A DNA stretch of 64,000 nucleotides from Phyto melanocephala. Taxonomy: Eukaryota; Arthropoda; Insecta; Diptera; Rhinophoridae. Both the position numbers and the translations under genes were made by a program. Where the stretch lies: assembly GCA_941918925.1 (NCBI GenBank), contig OW799235.1, positions 21,119,201-21,183,200 on the forward strand, given 5' to 3'. The notes under the pieces are model-generated. The model saw nothing but the letters and a program-made list of their open reading frames with translations. It did not search any database and had not been told where the DNA came from. Position 1 is the stretch's first letter. Each line of letters opens with the position of its first letter. Below are positions 12,466-22,800 of this stretch, piece after piece.

Positions 12466-13509
12466 GTTTTTATTAGGGTGATCGTTTATTCGATTTTTTT
12501 AAGAAACCGGTTTTCAAATAGTTTGAAATTTAGAATTTAAAAAAAACCGGTTCATATTATGAAAATTTTGAAAAAACCGGTTAACCGGTTCGAATATATA
12601 AAATTTAATTCCTTAAAGAAATAATTAAAAAATATTTTAAAAAATAAAATAATAATAAAAATTATATCTAAATATGAAATTTTTACAGTTTATATACGTT
12701 TGACTGCACAATTTCGCAACAACTGACATGAATGCAGTTGACTAATTTGGTTTTAATTAGTTGAATTTAATGACAAAAGGTACTCTTTACAAGTAAAATA
12801 AATAAATACAATAAATTAATAAATAAATATATAAGACTTTTTATAAGGCTGTTATTAATTTTTGTATGTCCTTCTGTAAATTTCTGTAATTTGAAATGCA
12901 TTTTAAAGGCTAGAGAGAAAATCTTTAAAATTTCATTTTAAAAATTCTTTCTTATACCCCTGACAGACATACAAATATAGGCATAAACAAGTTTGTTCGA
13001 TGGTTGAATTGAAATTTAAGTTGACAGACACTCAATGCCATTAATTACAATTAGGATCTGGAAACAGGGGTTATTGGTTTTTCTTTATTGTAACTACACT
13101 TTTTACCTAAAAGTGATCGATCAACTTAGTTTATGCTTCAATTTCCTTTAACTTTTAACGTTGGGTTTATATCCTATAAAAAATAATATTTAAGCTTAAT
13201 TATTTTTCTTATTTGCAATTGTTTTTAAAACAATAAATGAATTCCTTACAATATTATAAAAAAATATATAGTAGTTTTTATTTTCTACTTTTTGGAAACA
13301 TTTCGTGTACTAAATATACAATGGTACGATTGGTTACAAAGATATATGAAAATAAACTTAAAAAAATTAAAAACCGGCTTTTTTGGATAAAAAAAACCGG
13401 TGTATTCGATATTCGAAAAATCAACATTTAGAAAAAACCGCCAGCTGAAAGAGGAAAAAACCGGGTTTTCCACCGGTTGTAAAACCGAGTCGATCACCCT
13501 AGTTTCTAT
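12466..13509 (+). mobile_element. Non-autonomous hAT-type element, copy 1
   Basis: The termini are 'tagggtgatcg' (from 12474) and its complement 'cgatcacccta' (to 13501). They are flanked by 8-bp duplications 'gtttttat' (12466-12473) and 'gtttctat' (13502-13509), identical at 7 of 8 bases. A TAGGG terminus and 8-bp duplication define the hAT superfamily. The 1028-bp interior has no recognisable transposase. Many 'accggtt' hexamer-like motifs cluster within about 120 bp of both ends, as expected for subterminal transposase-binding sites. Copy 2 at 20149-21235 is in the opposite orientation. Confidence 0.9.
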
Positions 13510-15062
13510 ACATCGTTTTTTTTTTTTTTTTGGAAAAGTTTTAATTATTTAATTTTTGTTTTCACGTAATTTTTGAAAGAAGTAACTGTTAAAAATTAAT
13601 AATTTAAAAGACCTGATATATGTTTAAAAGCTAACGTGCTTAAAAATACTAGTTTGTTGGACCAAGTATATGTTTTGGCTGGAATACTGTGTATACGTTT
13701 TTTCTAAGTTACTTTTTATTTTAGAAAAAAAATAGTACAAAATTTCATTCATAAATTAAATTTACCCCATCTGCTTGAAAAACTTTCTTTTTAATTCCTA
13801 ATTAACCCTCGTATTGTATATTTCTTTTTCGTGCAAATTTCCTTTTTCCAAATGATAAACTTTATTTCATGATTTTTAACATTATTTGCTTTTCTTTTTT
13901 GTTGTTATATTTTTCTAATTGTTGCTACTATTGTTAAAGTTGTTGTGCTTCTATTGTATTTCCAATACATGATCTTTATAAACCATTGATGGAGTATTTT
14001 TGTTGTTATTATTGCTGTTTTATAACAACTGATAACAAAATATTGTTACTTTTAATTGAAACTTTTGTTCAACTTAATTATTGTTGTTGTTACTGTGATC
14101 AATTCTGTATAAAGTTGATAATGAAAAGTTGTACTTTTTTCTTGTTCTATTTTTATTTTATCAGGAGTATTTATTCATTGAATTTTGTATAATTTTTTTT
14201 TGTTTCGCACATCAAAAACATGCATTCTTCGAAATAAATTGTACGTGTTTTATTAGCAATTACGTGAATTTTTTTTTTGGGTTTTAACACAAATTGTTCT
14301 TTGACTTTATGGTGTGTGAATATGTGTAAATACTGCTTAAACACATATTCATATTGTATATTCATATGTGCTTACAATCATAAACACATTAGAGAATTTG
14401 CTTTTATATTTAAAAACCACATGGGAGAAAGAGTTATTTAATACAAGTGAATTTAATGGAGTTAAATGTTGCTTTTAAGTTTGAAAGACTGTATATTCGA
14501 TAGTATTAGTGTATGTAATATTAGCATTAGTAAATAGTGTTTATGTCTTAACAAAGAAAATTCAGTTGAGATTTAGTTTTAATAAAATATGAACTTAACA
14601 ATTAGATTTACAAAAGTAGAAAGAAGAAGAATGCCAGAGAAAATTTCTTAAATTAAATTTTGTTATCAATAAATTAGTAAAGTGCTACTAGTTGCAAAAG
14701 CAAGGACTCGTAAAGAGATGATAAAAATGCAGTATAAATTTACTAAGAGGAAAAGATATATGTTGATGGACAAATAACCTACTTTATATCAAGCTATTAG
14801 ACAATTGAGTTGAAAACCTTTTTTATAATTAACGCTCTTAAAATGATAGTAATAATGATAAAATATGATAGTAATAGTAATGGGCAAGTCGGACTGCACA
14901 TTGATATTTTCAAGATTTTGGTTCACAATAACGGGTACTAGTAGTCTGTTAGTAGTTAAATAAATTACTATAATTTAATTATTTTTAAATCGAAGCACAA
15001 GGTGCTTTTAAATGTTTTCTTTGCTACGGGTGTATGGCTTTTAGTTACATTTTACATTTATT
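13510..15062. other. AT-rich sequence with TTG-type microsatellites
   Basis: Several imperfect TTG/TTA runs occur between about 13900 and 14095. Open frames here (13986-14192 plus, 14171-14365 minus) translate such runs and show no domain. Confidence 0.5.
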
Positions 15063-15815
15063 TATCACTAGCCAAACCCGGCGCGCGTTGCTACGCCCCT
15101 TAATGAATCGAAATGCATTCTGAATTTTTATTGAATATAAAATGCAAAAACCTAAAAATTATATATTTTTTTATGGGCGTGGCATTGCCCACTTTTCTAA
15201 TCAAGAAATTGTAAAGTCATAACAGCTCAATATGTGTGCAAAGTTTCAGAATAATCTGTCCAGTGCAAGTACCTCAAAATGATACCTTTTTTTTATGGGC
15301 GTGGCACTGCCCACTTTTCTAATCACGAAATTATTTAGTCATGACAGCTCGATATGTGTGCAAAGTTTCAGAAAAATCTTTCTGGTGCAGGTACCTCATA
15401 ATTATAACCTTTTTTTATGGGCGTGGCCCTGCTCACTTTTCTAATCACGAAATTATATGGTTATGACAGCTTAGTATGTGTGCAAAGTTTCAGAAAAATC
15501 GGTCCAGTGCAAGTACCTCAAAATTAAAACTTTTTTAGGGGCGTGGCCCTGCCCACTTTTCTTATCACGAAATTATTTAGTCATGACAGCTAGATATGTG
15601 TGCAAAGTTTCAGAAAAATTGGTCAAGTGCAAGTAGCTAAAACTGATAACTAATTTTTATGGGCGTGGCCCCGCCCACTATTTTCCAGCCAAAAATACTC
15701 CCTGGTATGTGTACAACAACTGGCCAAAGTTTGAGTCTGATCGGTTTTACAGTTTCGGAGTCTATAGCTACACACACACACACACACAGAGTTTCACTTT
15801 TATATATATAGATGT
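15063..15815. mobile_element. Dispersed element containing a 122-bp tandem array
   Basis: It begins near 'cactagccaaacccggcgcg' and ends with a (CA)n run (15771-15788) and 'tttatatatatagat'. In between are four full tandem units and a fifth partial one. The conserved 'gggcgtgg' occurs at 15175, 15297, 15419, 15538 and 15661, a spacing of 119-123 bp. Each unit has an imperfect hairpin 'gggcgtggc...gcccac' and a shared 'tgtgcaaagtttcagaaaaat' type phrase. Ends of the type 'actag...ccgg' plus 'tatatatagat' are common in arthropod dispersed repeats, but I cannot assign the class. Confidence 0.75.
15175..15660 (+). repeat. Tandem repeat, four units of about 122 bp
   Basis: Unit boundaries were set by the 'gggcgtgg' word. 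Units also share a 'cacgaaattat' word and a 'tcatgacagct' word. Divergence between units is modest, roughly 10-15 percent by eye. Confidence 0.85.
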
Positions 15816-16559
15816 GCAATAGATGCTTAAATTTTTTAAATTAGTGGACTTGAGCTATCGAAAATTTTAAGTAATAATTTCATGTTCTATTGGACATTTT
15901 AATATGTGGATCTATGATTGGGAGCATTTCGATTTGCTTTACTGCTGATTCAAAACAATTTTATGGTAATACTGTCATTGACCTGGGCAGATTTATGGCC
16001 TAGCGAGTCCTACCTTTGGTTAAATATCCTTTGATATTTCAGGCTTTAATTTATGTGATTTGTATCTGTGCTTAAGAGCGTGTCAAAGAAAAATAAAGAT
16101 ACCGTAATATATATTCTGATATCGGATAGCTGAGAAATTATCCAGATTAAGTTAACACTGTTGAAAGTATCGGAAGATGAGTATAATAAACGTGCTGACC
16201 ACCTTACACATTGTAGAGTGGGTCGGTGGAGCATTTATTTTCCCATGGTGGTTTCTTATTACTCCCTCCTTTTTGTTTGACAATAACAATCTGCATTTTA
16301 AAATGATTAGTTCGCTTGTCATTACGATAAAGCCGAGGCACAACGAAATGTCAATAGTTTTTTGTCTGTCTCTAGAGGCAGCCTGCAAAGGAATGTAAGC
16401 TTGGTAATATACTGTCTTTTGTGTTACTGCAGCTTGTGAAAAAAAGTTTGATTGTCTCTGGTAGCGGTGGTTGTTATCCAAAGGTAAAAGAGACCGGTGG
16501 TTAAATGATTACTGATCGCCCTAGTAAAATGTTATGCGCAGTACATTAACGTCTGTTGG
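15816..16559. other. AT-rich sequence, nothing secure
   Basis: The 109-codon frame on the minus strand (16152-16481) shows no recognisable domain. A 'gatcgccctag' word near 16516 resembles a hAT end but has no partner. Confidence 0.4.
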
Positions 16560-17720
16560 CGCTGAATCTTTTCAACTTAACTGGTAATTCAGCCACCATC
16601 GTAGAGTAAAACTTAGGTCATATTTGCATCTCCTAGTAACAGTAGATCTGGTTCTGTGGCTTCCTCTTAGAGAAAAAAAGTAATTGATTCTGCACAGAAT
16701 CGATGCGATTAACGTGAAAATTACATTTATTGTTCCAAACAACACATCCATACTCCAACATTTGACTTTTTTAAGACTATTTCTAAACATATGTTTTGAA
16801 AAATTTTTCTACCCATCGTTTAATATAAGGATGCACTCCACGGATTTTATTAATGATCATGGTTGTATGCTTACGGAAATCTAATTGAGAATAAAGTAAG
16901 ATTTCAAGATCCATAAATTCTTTTACCGATTCTAGATTAAATCCACATGAAGGGTAAGATACTGGAGAGCCCCAAATTTCTCAAGTTTAAACCTATCAGT
17001 CTGATTTAGCATCACGATCCAAATGTTTTAGGTAAACTTGATCTTCAGATATTTTATAACTAAAAATATTTTTTACCTTATCGGCAAACTAAAGAATGCT
17101 ACAGTGTTTTATTGAATTTGGCAGAACGTTTATAAAAAAAAGTAAAACACAGTGGGCCTATGTGACTCTTTTGTGGAACTTCAAATTTAACTACAATTTT
17201 ATTGGACATAAAAGTAGGATTTTTAAAATATGCAATTGGTGTTCTACCAGCGAGATACGATTTTAGTCAATTAGAAGTACGTTCAGTAAGCTCATCAATT
17301 TAAGCTTGATAAGGAGGAGGATATGGTTGATCTATTCAAATACTTTGCTGAAATATGCATAAATCTGTGGTTTTCATGGGCAACTACGTATGTCTTAAAA
17401 TCAAATTTTTCAGGAGTGCTACAAAACCGTGTTAGTGCTGAACGATTTTTGAATATATATGGAAGTTACGTTGTTATGCCATTAAAATAATCGGAATGGG
17501 TCCATGTTGAGAAATTTTTAAAACCAAGTAAAGGCCGTCTAAAACCAAACAATATGACATTATTAACTCAAAATCGTATAAAATTGACATACGCGGTTGC
17601 CCATGAAAACCACAGAAATAACATCAGTAAGTTGAGCACTAATAAATCCAAGACTGATCAAAGTAGTTAATTACTGAACAACCTTCCCTGAAACCATGTT
17701 CAGACGGAGACGTCAACGAT
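16560..17720 (-). pseudogene. Degenerate LINE reverse transcriptase (Jockey/CR1-like)
   Basis: Reading the minus strand from about 17710 to 16570 gives the RT blocks in the right order but with many stops and shifts. They are 'HGFREGCSVINYF' (usual GFRxGxS), 'LKSYLAGRTP', 'KFEVPQKSHIGPL' (usual VPQGSxLGPLLF), 'FADKVKNIF' (usual FADD, second Asp lost), and near 16730 'LEYGCVVWNN' followed by 'NRIDSVQN' and 'FSLRG'. Order and spacing match the palm, thumb and C-terminal part of a Jockey- or CR1-type RT. It is interrupted by a MITE at 17365-17615. It is very old. Confidence 0.8.
17361..17619. mobile_element. MITE inserted in the LINE relic
   Basis: The 30-bp inverted termini 'ctgtggttttcatgggcaac...' (17365-17394) and 17586-17615 match at 28 of 30 positions. 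The 4-base word 'aaat' flanks both ends and may be the target duplication. LINE-like peptide resumes on both sides, so it landed inside the older LINE. Confidence 0.75.
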
Positions 17721-18869
17721 ATTGCCTCATGAGAAATGAAATCTTATCATTTGATTTATTTCTTGATTTAAATAAAGTAGTATTGTTGGATTCCTTCCAA
17801 AATTGTAGAAAGTAACAATATTTTATTGACATATCAAAGATGATTGATAGAGGAGTAGCCAAGGATTGTGTACAGTTTGTCAAAATACAAGAGAGAACTA
17901 CTTCGGGTCCTCTATAAACAAATGATTAAATACATTTTATGGAGGTCACATTATAATGTTAAGCATCAGAATATGCATATGTAATTGTGGTATCATAATG
18001 TTTATCAAGATATGTGGCTGCAAAAGTCAAAAAACGTAAGGTTGTAGTTGTATTATCGGAAGATTCTTAATTCAAGTTTTTTATCATACTTTAGTACTCA
18101 GAAGATTTTATTTTAGAGTTTAAGAATGTATGGAGTGATTAAATTTTTATTTTATTAAGATAATTAGAATTTAATTTAGATTTTTTATATCTTTTTTCCA
18201 GATTTTTAATTAAGATTGTTGTTTAGAAATTTATGGAGGACCCAAATTATAACGTATAACAGGTTTAGGAATACACTAGTGCTAGTGTAGCTAGCAAGAA
18301 AGACATACAACATATTATTCGAGGACATTTCTTTGTAACTTTTCTACATTGCGAGCTTCTGTTTGAACTTTTGTGGATAATTTATGATTTTTCTCTCAAG
18401 GTGTTTTTTTATTCATCATTTAATAAATGCTTTTTTAAGAAATTAAATTTTTTTTATATTATGTTTAAAGGTTTTTAAAAATTTTAAATTTCAAACTGTG
18501 TTTATGCGTGCCAACATTGGAATCTAAGTTTAATTTAATATTAAATTAAAATTTTCCTGTAACTCCTGCAGCGTAAAATATGCACAAGCCAACATTGTGT
18601 TCCACTTTAACTACTCTCTATAAAGTCACTTTCTTGCAGGCTACGTGTATAGAAATAAGTGTATATTCACACACACGTAGCCAAAAAATTTATATGGCGT
18701 CACATTAAAATTAATGTTGCAAATTGTAAAACAAATATATAAATGAATAAACAGTGCAGCAAAGAATACAATATAACTGTGAACAAAATTATACACAAAT
18801 ACATGTTTATAAAACAGCATATATGAATATAGAAAACAACAAGTAAGAACACTATATACGTCTGTGACG
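17721..18869. other. AT-rich sequence, nothing recognised
   Basis: No supported gene or element end. The 91-codon minus frame at 18641-18916 is rich in Phe, Tyr, Val and Cys from T-rich DNA and overlaps the next repeat. Confidence 0.45.
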
Positions 18870-19960
18870 AAGCTGATAATACCCATCACCGTCATGTACA
18901 GAGGTATAAATACCAAATCGTAGTTAAGCCTAGATTTTAGATTTCATGTAATACGCCATTTTCTTTATTATTTTCGGCGTCATCGATCGTCGATTTTAAA
19001 TTTTTACTGTATTCTACTAGTCAAGCACTTTTATTTGATATCCATATTGTTGGGGTTAAAAATCTTTTTTCCACATTTTGTTTCAGACGCCATCTTGGAC
19101 TTTACACTTTTCTAATATTTTAATACATTGTTATGATCATGGTCTTTTAGTTGTCATTTATATTGTGGGGCTTAAATGAGACATAGCCGTAACTACTATA
19201 TTTTAATCATATATTCGCCATTTAATCTAGGACACCATCTTGGATTTTTTTCTTTTCATAGCTAATTATATTTTAATACTCAAGCCCTTTTCTTTGATCT
19301 CCATATTAGTTCTCTCGATTGTATAGAAACTTAAAAAATTCAATTTAAGCTAAGCAGTTGTACTCTGGTCCTTATATCTCAGTTGATTTTAAGCTGATTT
19401 TTTAGTTTTTTTTTTAGAAATTATTTCTGAGATTACGGTTTGTAATTTTGTGTCTTAAGCGTGGTCAGAAATTGTTTAGAAGTTTGAACAAATTTGACAT
19501 ATATAAAAAAAATATAGTTTTTCAAATAATTTTTGCATATAACTTTGTCGAATACTGACCAGTGGTATACCAAATCTGTAAAAAGTAACAACCGTGTCTA
19601 AAAATATCCTAGGGCTGGAAAATTTGAGTTTTAATGGTAAAAATAAGCGAAAAAACATGGACAGTCGTGTTTATTTGATCATATCTCAGAATGTTTAGGG
19701 CGATTATGCTGATTTCTAATACCGATATGCTGCCAAATATTTCTAATATTTTGATATCTTACACGGGTTATGTCGATGACGGGGGGCTTCAAGATGTCAA
19801 CGTACACAGACGGACAATGCTTAATTAACTCAAATATTCGTAAAATTTCCAAAAATATATACTTTACGAGGTCGAAAATGAATGTTGTAGAAATTTCACA
19901 CGGAATGGCAAACCTATATATACTCTTACACTCACTGCGAAGGGTATAACAACAGAGAAA
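18870..19960 (+). repeat. Family A dispersed repeat
   Basis: This runs from 'tacccatcaccgtcatgtac' through the 'gtattctactagtcaagc' and 'acgccatcttgga' phrases to 'gaagggtataac'. It carries the usual 'tgtcgatgacggggggcttc' and 'cagacggacaatgcttaatt' blocks. It has no coding capacity. Confidence 0.8.
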
Positions 19961-20140
19961 CATCAATATTTACATACGTATAAACGCATTTGCATACATA
20001 AAAGAATACAATAGTGGAATATGTATGACTGTTAACATACATACACCTACACCTACACAAACACAATACAAAGTGCAAATAAAATACACCATCCAACCAA
20101 CACGTAATGATGAAAATAATATTAATTTATAAAAAAATGT
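19961..20140. other. Short simple-sequence spacer
   Basis: It is rich in 'acatac', 'acctac' and 'acacaa' words. Nothing else was seen. Confidence 0.5.
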
Positions 20141-21243
20141 GTAAGTATTAGGGTGATCGACTCGGTTTTACAACTAGTGAAAAACCCGGTTTTTTCCTCT
20201 TTTAGCTGGCGGTTTTTTTAAATGTTGATTTTTCGAATATCCAATACACCGTTTTTTTTTTATTCGAAAAAAACCGGTTTTTTATTTTTTTTAAGTTTAT
20301 TTTCATATAACTTTGTAACCAATCGTACAATTGTTAATATATTTAGTATTCGAAAAGTTTCAAAAAATCAGAATATAACAACTATCAAATATTCTTCCAT
20401 AATATTGTAAGAAATTTATTTTTGTTTAAAAAACAAATGTAAAATAAGAAAAACAATTGAGCTTAAATATTATTTTTTATAAGATATAAACCTAACGTTA
20501 AAATTTAAAGGCAATCAAAGCATAAACTTAGCTGATCGATCACTTTAACGTAAAAAGTGTAGTTACAATAAAGAAAAACCAATAATCTTTCCTTTCAGAT
20601 CCTAATTTTAATTAATGGCATTGGGTGTCTATCAACTTAAATTTCAATTAAACCATCGAACAAACTAGCTTATGCCTATATTTGTATGTCTGTCGGGGGT
20701 ATAAGAGAGAATATTTAAAATGAAATTTTAAGGATTTTCTCTCTAGCCTTTAAAATGTATTTCAAATTGCTGAAATAATTTCAAACAAAATACGTTAGTG
20801 CATATTAGTTTAAAAGATTTATTTAACATTTAAAAAATTTACGGAAGGAGATACAAAAATTTATAACAGCCTTACAAAAAGTCTTATTTATTAATTTATT
20901 GTATTTATTTATTCTACTTGTAAAGAGTACTTTTTGTCTTTAAATTCAACTAAACCAAAAACCAAATTAGTCAACTGCATTCATGTCAGTTGTTGCGTAA
21001 TTGTGCAGCCACACGTATATATACTGTAAAAATTTCATATTTAGATATAATTTTTATTATAATATTTTTTTTAAAATATTTATTAATTTTTTCTTTAAAT
21101 ATTACATTTTATATATTCGACCCGGTTAACCGGTTTTTTCTCAATTTTAAAAATAGAAACCGGTTTTTTTAAATTCTAAATTTCAAACTATTTGAAAACC
21201 GGTTTCTTAAAAAAGTCGAATAATCGATCACCCTAGTAAGTAT
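20141..21243 (-). mobile_element. Non-autonomous hAT-type element, copy 2 (inverted relative to copy 1)
   Basis: The termini are 'tagggtgatcg' (from 20149) and 'cgatcacccta' (to 21235), length 1087 bp, with a perfect 8-bp duplication 'gtaagtat' at 20141-20148 and 21236-21243. The interior aligns by eye with the reverse complement of copy 1, for example the shared words 'caacaactgacatgaatgca' and 'gttgactaatttggttt'. The open frame at 20222-20410 shows no transposase motif. The perfect duplication suggests that this copy is the younger of the two. Confidence 0.92.
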
Positions 21244-21626
21244 ATTTGTATGAAACTCAATTAGAACAAGTAAAAGCATTACATTCGGCTGTGCCAAATT
21301 TTAAATACCCACCAACAATTTTGTTTAGTAATTACTTTTATAACACAAAATTTGTTAGTTTGTTAACAACTCTAATCACTATAGAATAATTTTTTTATAC
21401 AAAAATTTGTTAAAGTCCGATTTGCTATTAATTTATTTTTTATATTTAGTCTCAAAATGAAACTTAAGTATTTTCATCAAACAAGTGATATAAGACATTT
21501 CTTTATGTCCATAGAGAAAATATATGAATTTAAAAAAAATCCTTGTATTGGAGGTGGGCTTTAAAGTGGGTGTGTCATCTTCATTCTTCAATATTAAAAT
21601 GATATTACAATAAATAAAATCCTATC

Positions 21627-22283
21627 CTATTGTGACGATAAAAGTCGGCGCTCGTTTTTGTCGCCCACCAAAATTGTAATTTACTAAAATTATATCATTT
21701 AGATTTGCTATAATTATAACTTTATAATCTTATAAATTACTATCTTAATTACTATCTGTGTCAGTAGTTGTTTCCGTGGTGTCCCGCAGGTCCGCTACTG
21801 TGTTTCGAACGGAAGTGTGATTGGTTTTCCCGTGGTGTCCCGCAGGTTTACAATACACTTCAGACCCGGGCGCGTCAACCCATCGTCGCGCTTTAGACGC
21901 AGTAGTTGTTCCCGTGGTGCCCCGCAGGTTCGCTACTGCGGCTCCAACGAAAGCATTGTTGTTGACGTCGTGATGTCCCGTATAGTCACTAACTCTTCTG
22001 TACCACCGAGCGCCACCACCCTAGCAATCGATCGTTACCAGGTAGTTAAGGCAAATCGTTTTAGTTTTATTTTTATTATTTTAAGAGGTCAAAAAGACTT
22101 GTATAATAAAAATAATAGCCTTTTATAGAGAAATAAAGAGTAAAACGAGTGGTAAAATGGATTACTAAAATAGAAAAAGCACATGTTTCCTTTCACAAGC
22201 GGTCAAACAAAAATAAATTTTTGTGACAGGGCCTTGGCACCGGTGAGTTTTACCCCAGCTATTAAAAAGGTTCGTTACACTAT
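21627..22283 (+). mobile_element. Solo LTR of an LTR retrotransposon, CTAT target duplication
   Basis: A 649-bp segment (21631-22279) begins TGTGAC and ends GTTACA, and is flanked by the 4-bp duplication 'ctat' at 21627-21630 and 22280-22283. It interrupts a family B repeat. It contains a GC-rich block with three related copies of a 'cccgtggtgtcccgcagg' motif, an AATAAA signal near 22131, and no gag-pol. TG...CA ends with a 4-bp duplication fit a Gypsy-like LTR left by recombination between two LTRs. The 103-codon frame at 21817-22128 is probably incidental. Confidence 0.82.
21759..21942 (+). repeat. GC-rich triplicated motif inside the LTR
   Basis: 'cagtagttgtttccgtggtg' opens unit 1 (about 21762-21802) and nearly the same unit recurs at about 21899-21940. 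Both end in 'ctactg', the inverse of their 'cagtag' start, so each could fold as a hairpin. A shorter third unit lies at about 21824-21850 with 'cccgtggtgtcccgcagg'. Confidence 0.75.
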
Positions 22284-22800
22284 ATTTGTAAAATTTTAAA
22301 ATCGTTTAAATAACTATGTCGGTTTTATAAATAATAGAGAGAGGTGGGTGTTAAAGTAGGCGTTTAAAACAATTTCTGAATATAATTTTTGCTTAGATAT
22401 GAAAGTACAAAAAAATTATATGAATTTTAGAAAAATTGTTTTGTAAGAGATTAAAGATTTAAAAATTTTTGACCTAACAGCTATTAATTTTTATACATTT
22501 TAATTTATAACTGCTTTCATAATACCTGGAAACTTTTTTCGAACTAGTAATGTATTACATGCTATAACTCTCTTCCAGATAGATTGACTTAGCATATTTT
22601 CAACACTAAACATTTCTGATTTATGGGAAATATTCTGAGCTCTTTACCTTTTTCTCTTTAAGTTCTGACGTGTTTTTAAACGGACAGACCGACGAATAGA
22701 GCTCTATTGTCTCAACATGAAACCAGTACTCAAATGGTGGGGTCTAAAATGAATAATTTTATGTGTTACAATCCGAATGACAAAATGAGTATCCGCCAAA

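Larger units (their letters stand above)
21255..22800 (+). repeat. Family B dispersed repeat, split by a solo LTR
   Basis: The left part (21255-21630) starts with 'gaacaagtaaaagcattaca' and the partial terminal hairpin 'attcggctgtgcc', followed by 'tacccaccaac'. The right part (22280-22800) carries 'ggtgggtgttaaagtaggcg', 'cggacagaccgacg' and 'atgacaaaatgagta'. Together they equal one family B copy of about 0.9 kb. Confidence 0.75.

Noticed and set aside
15175..15660. CRISPR-like regular array
   Set aside because: Units of about 122 bp are conserved throughout without unique spacers, and the genome is eukaryotic. It is a tandem repeat in a mobile element.
16152..16481. 109-codon minus-strand frame near the LINE relic
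   Set aside because: It does not match LINE motifs or any domain, and an overlapping plus-strand frame is equally unsupported.
16490..16520. hAT-like end 'gatcgccctag'
   Set aside because: No matching opposite end or 8-bp duplication was found nearby.
21817..22128. 103-codon plus-strand frame in the GC-rich block
   Set aside because: It lies wholly inside the solo LTR and reads through its repeated motif. No known domain.
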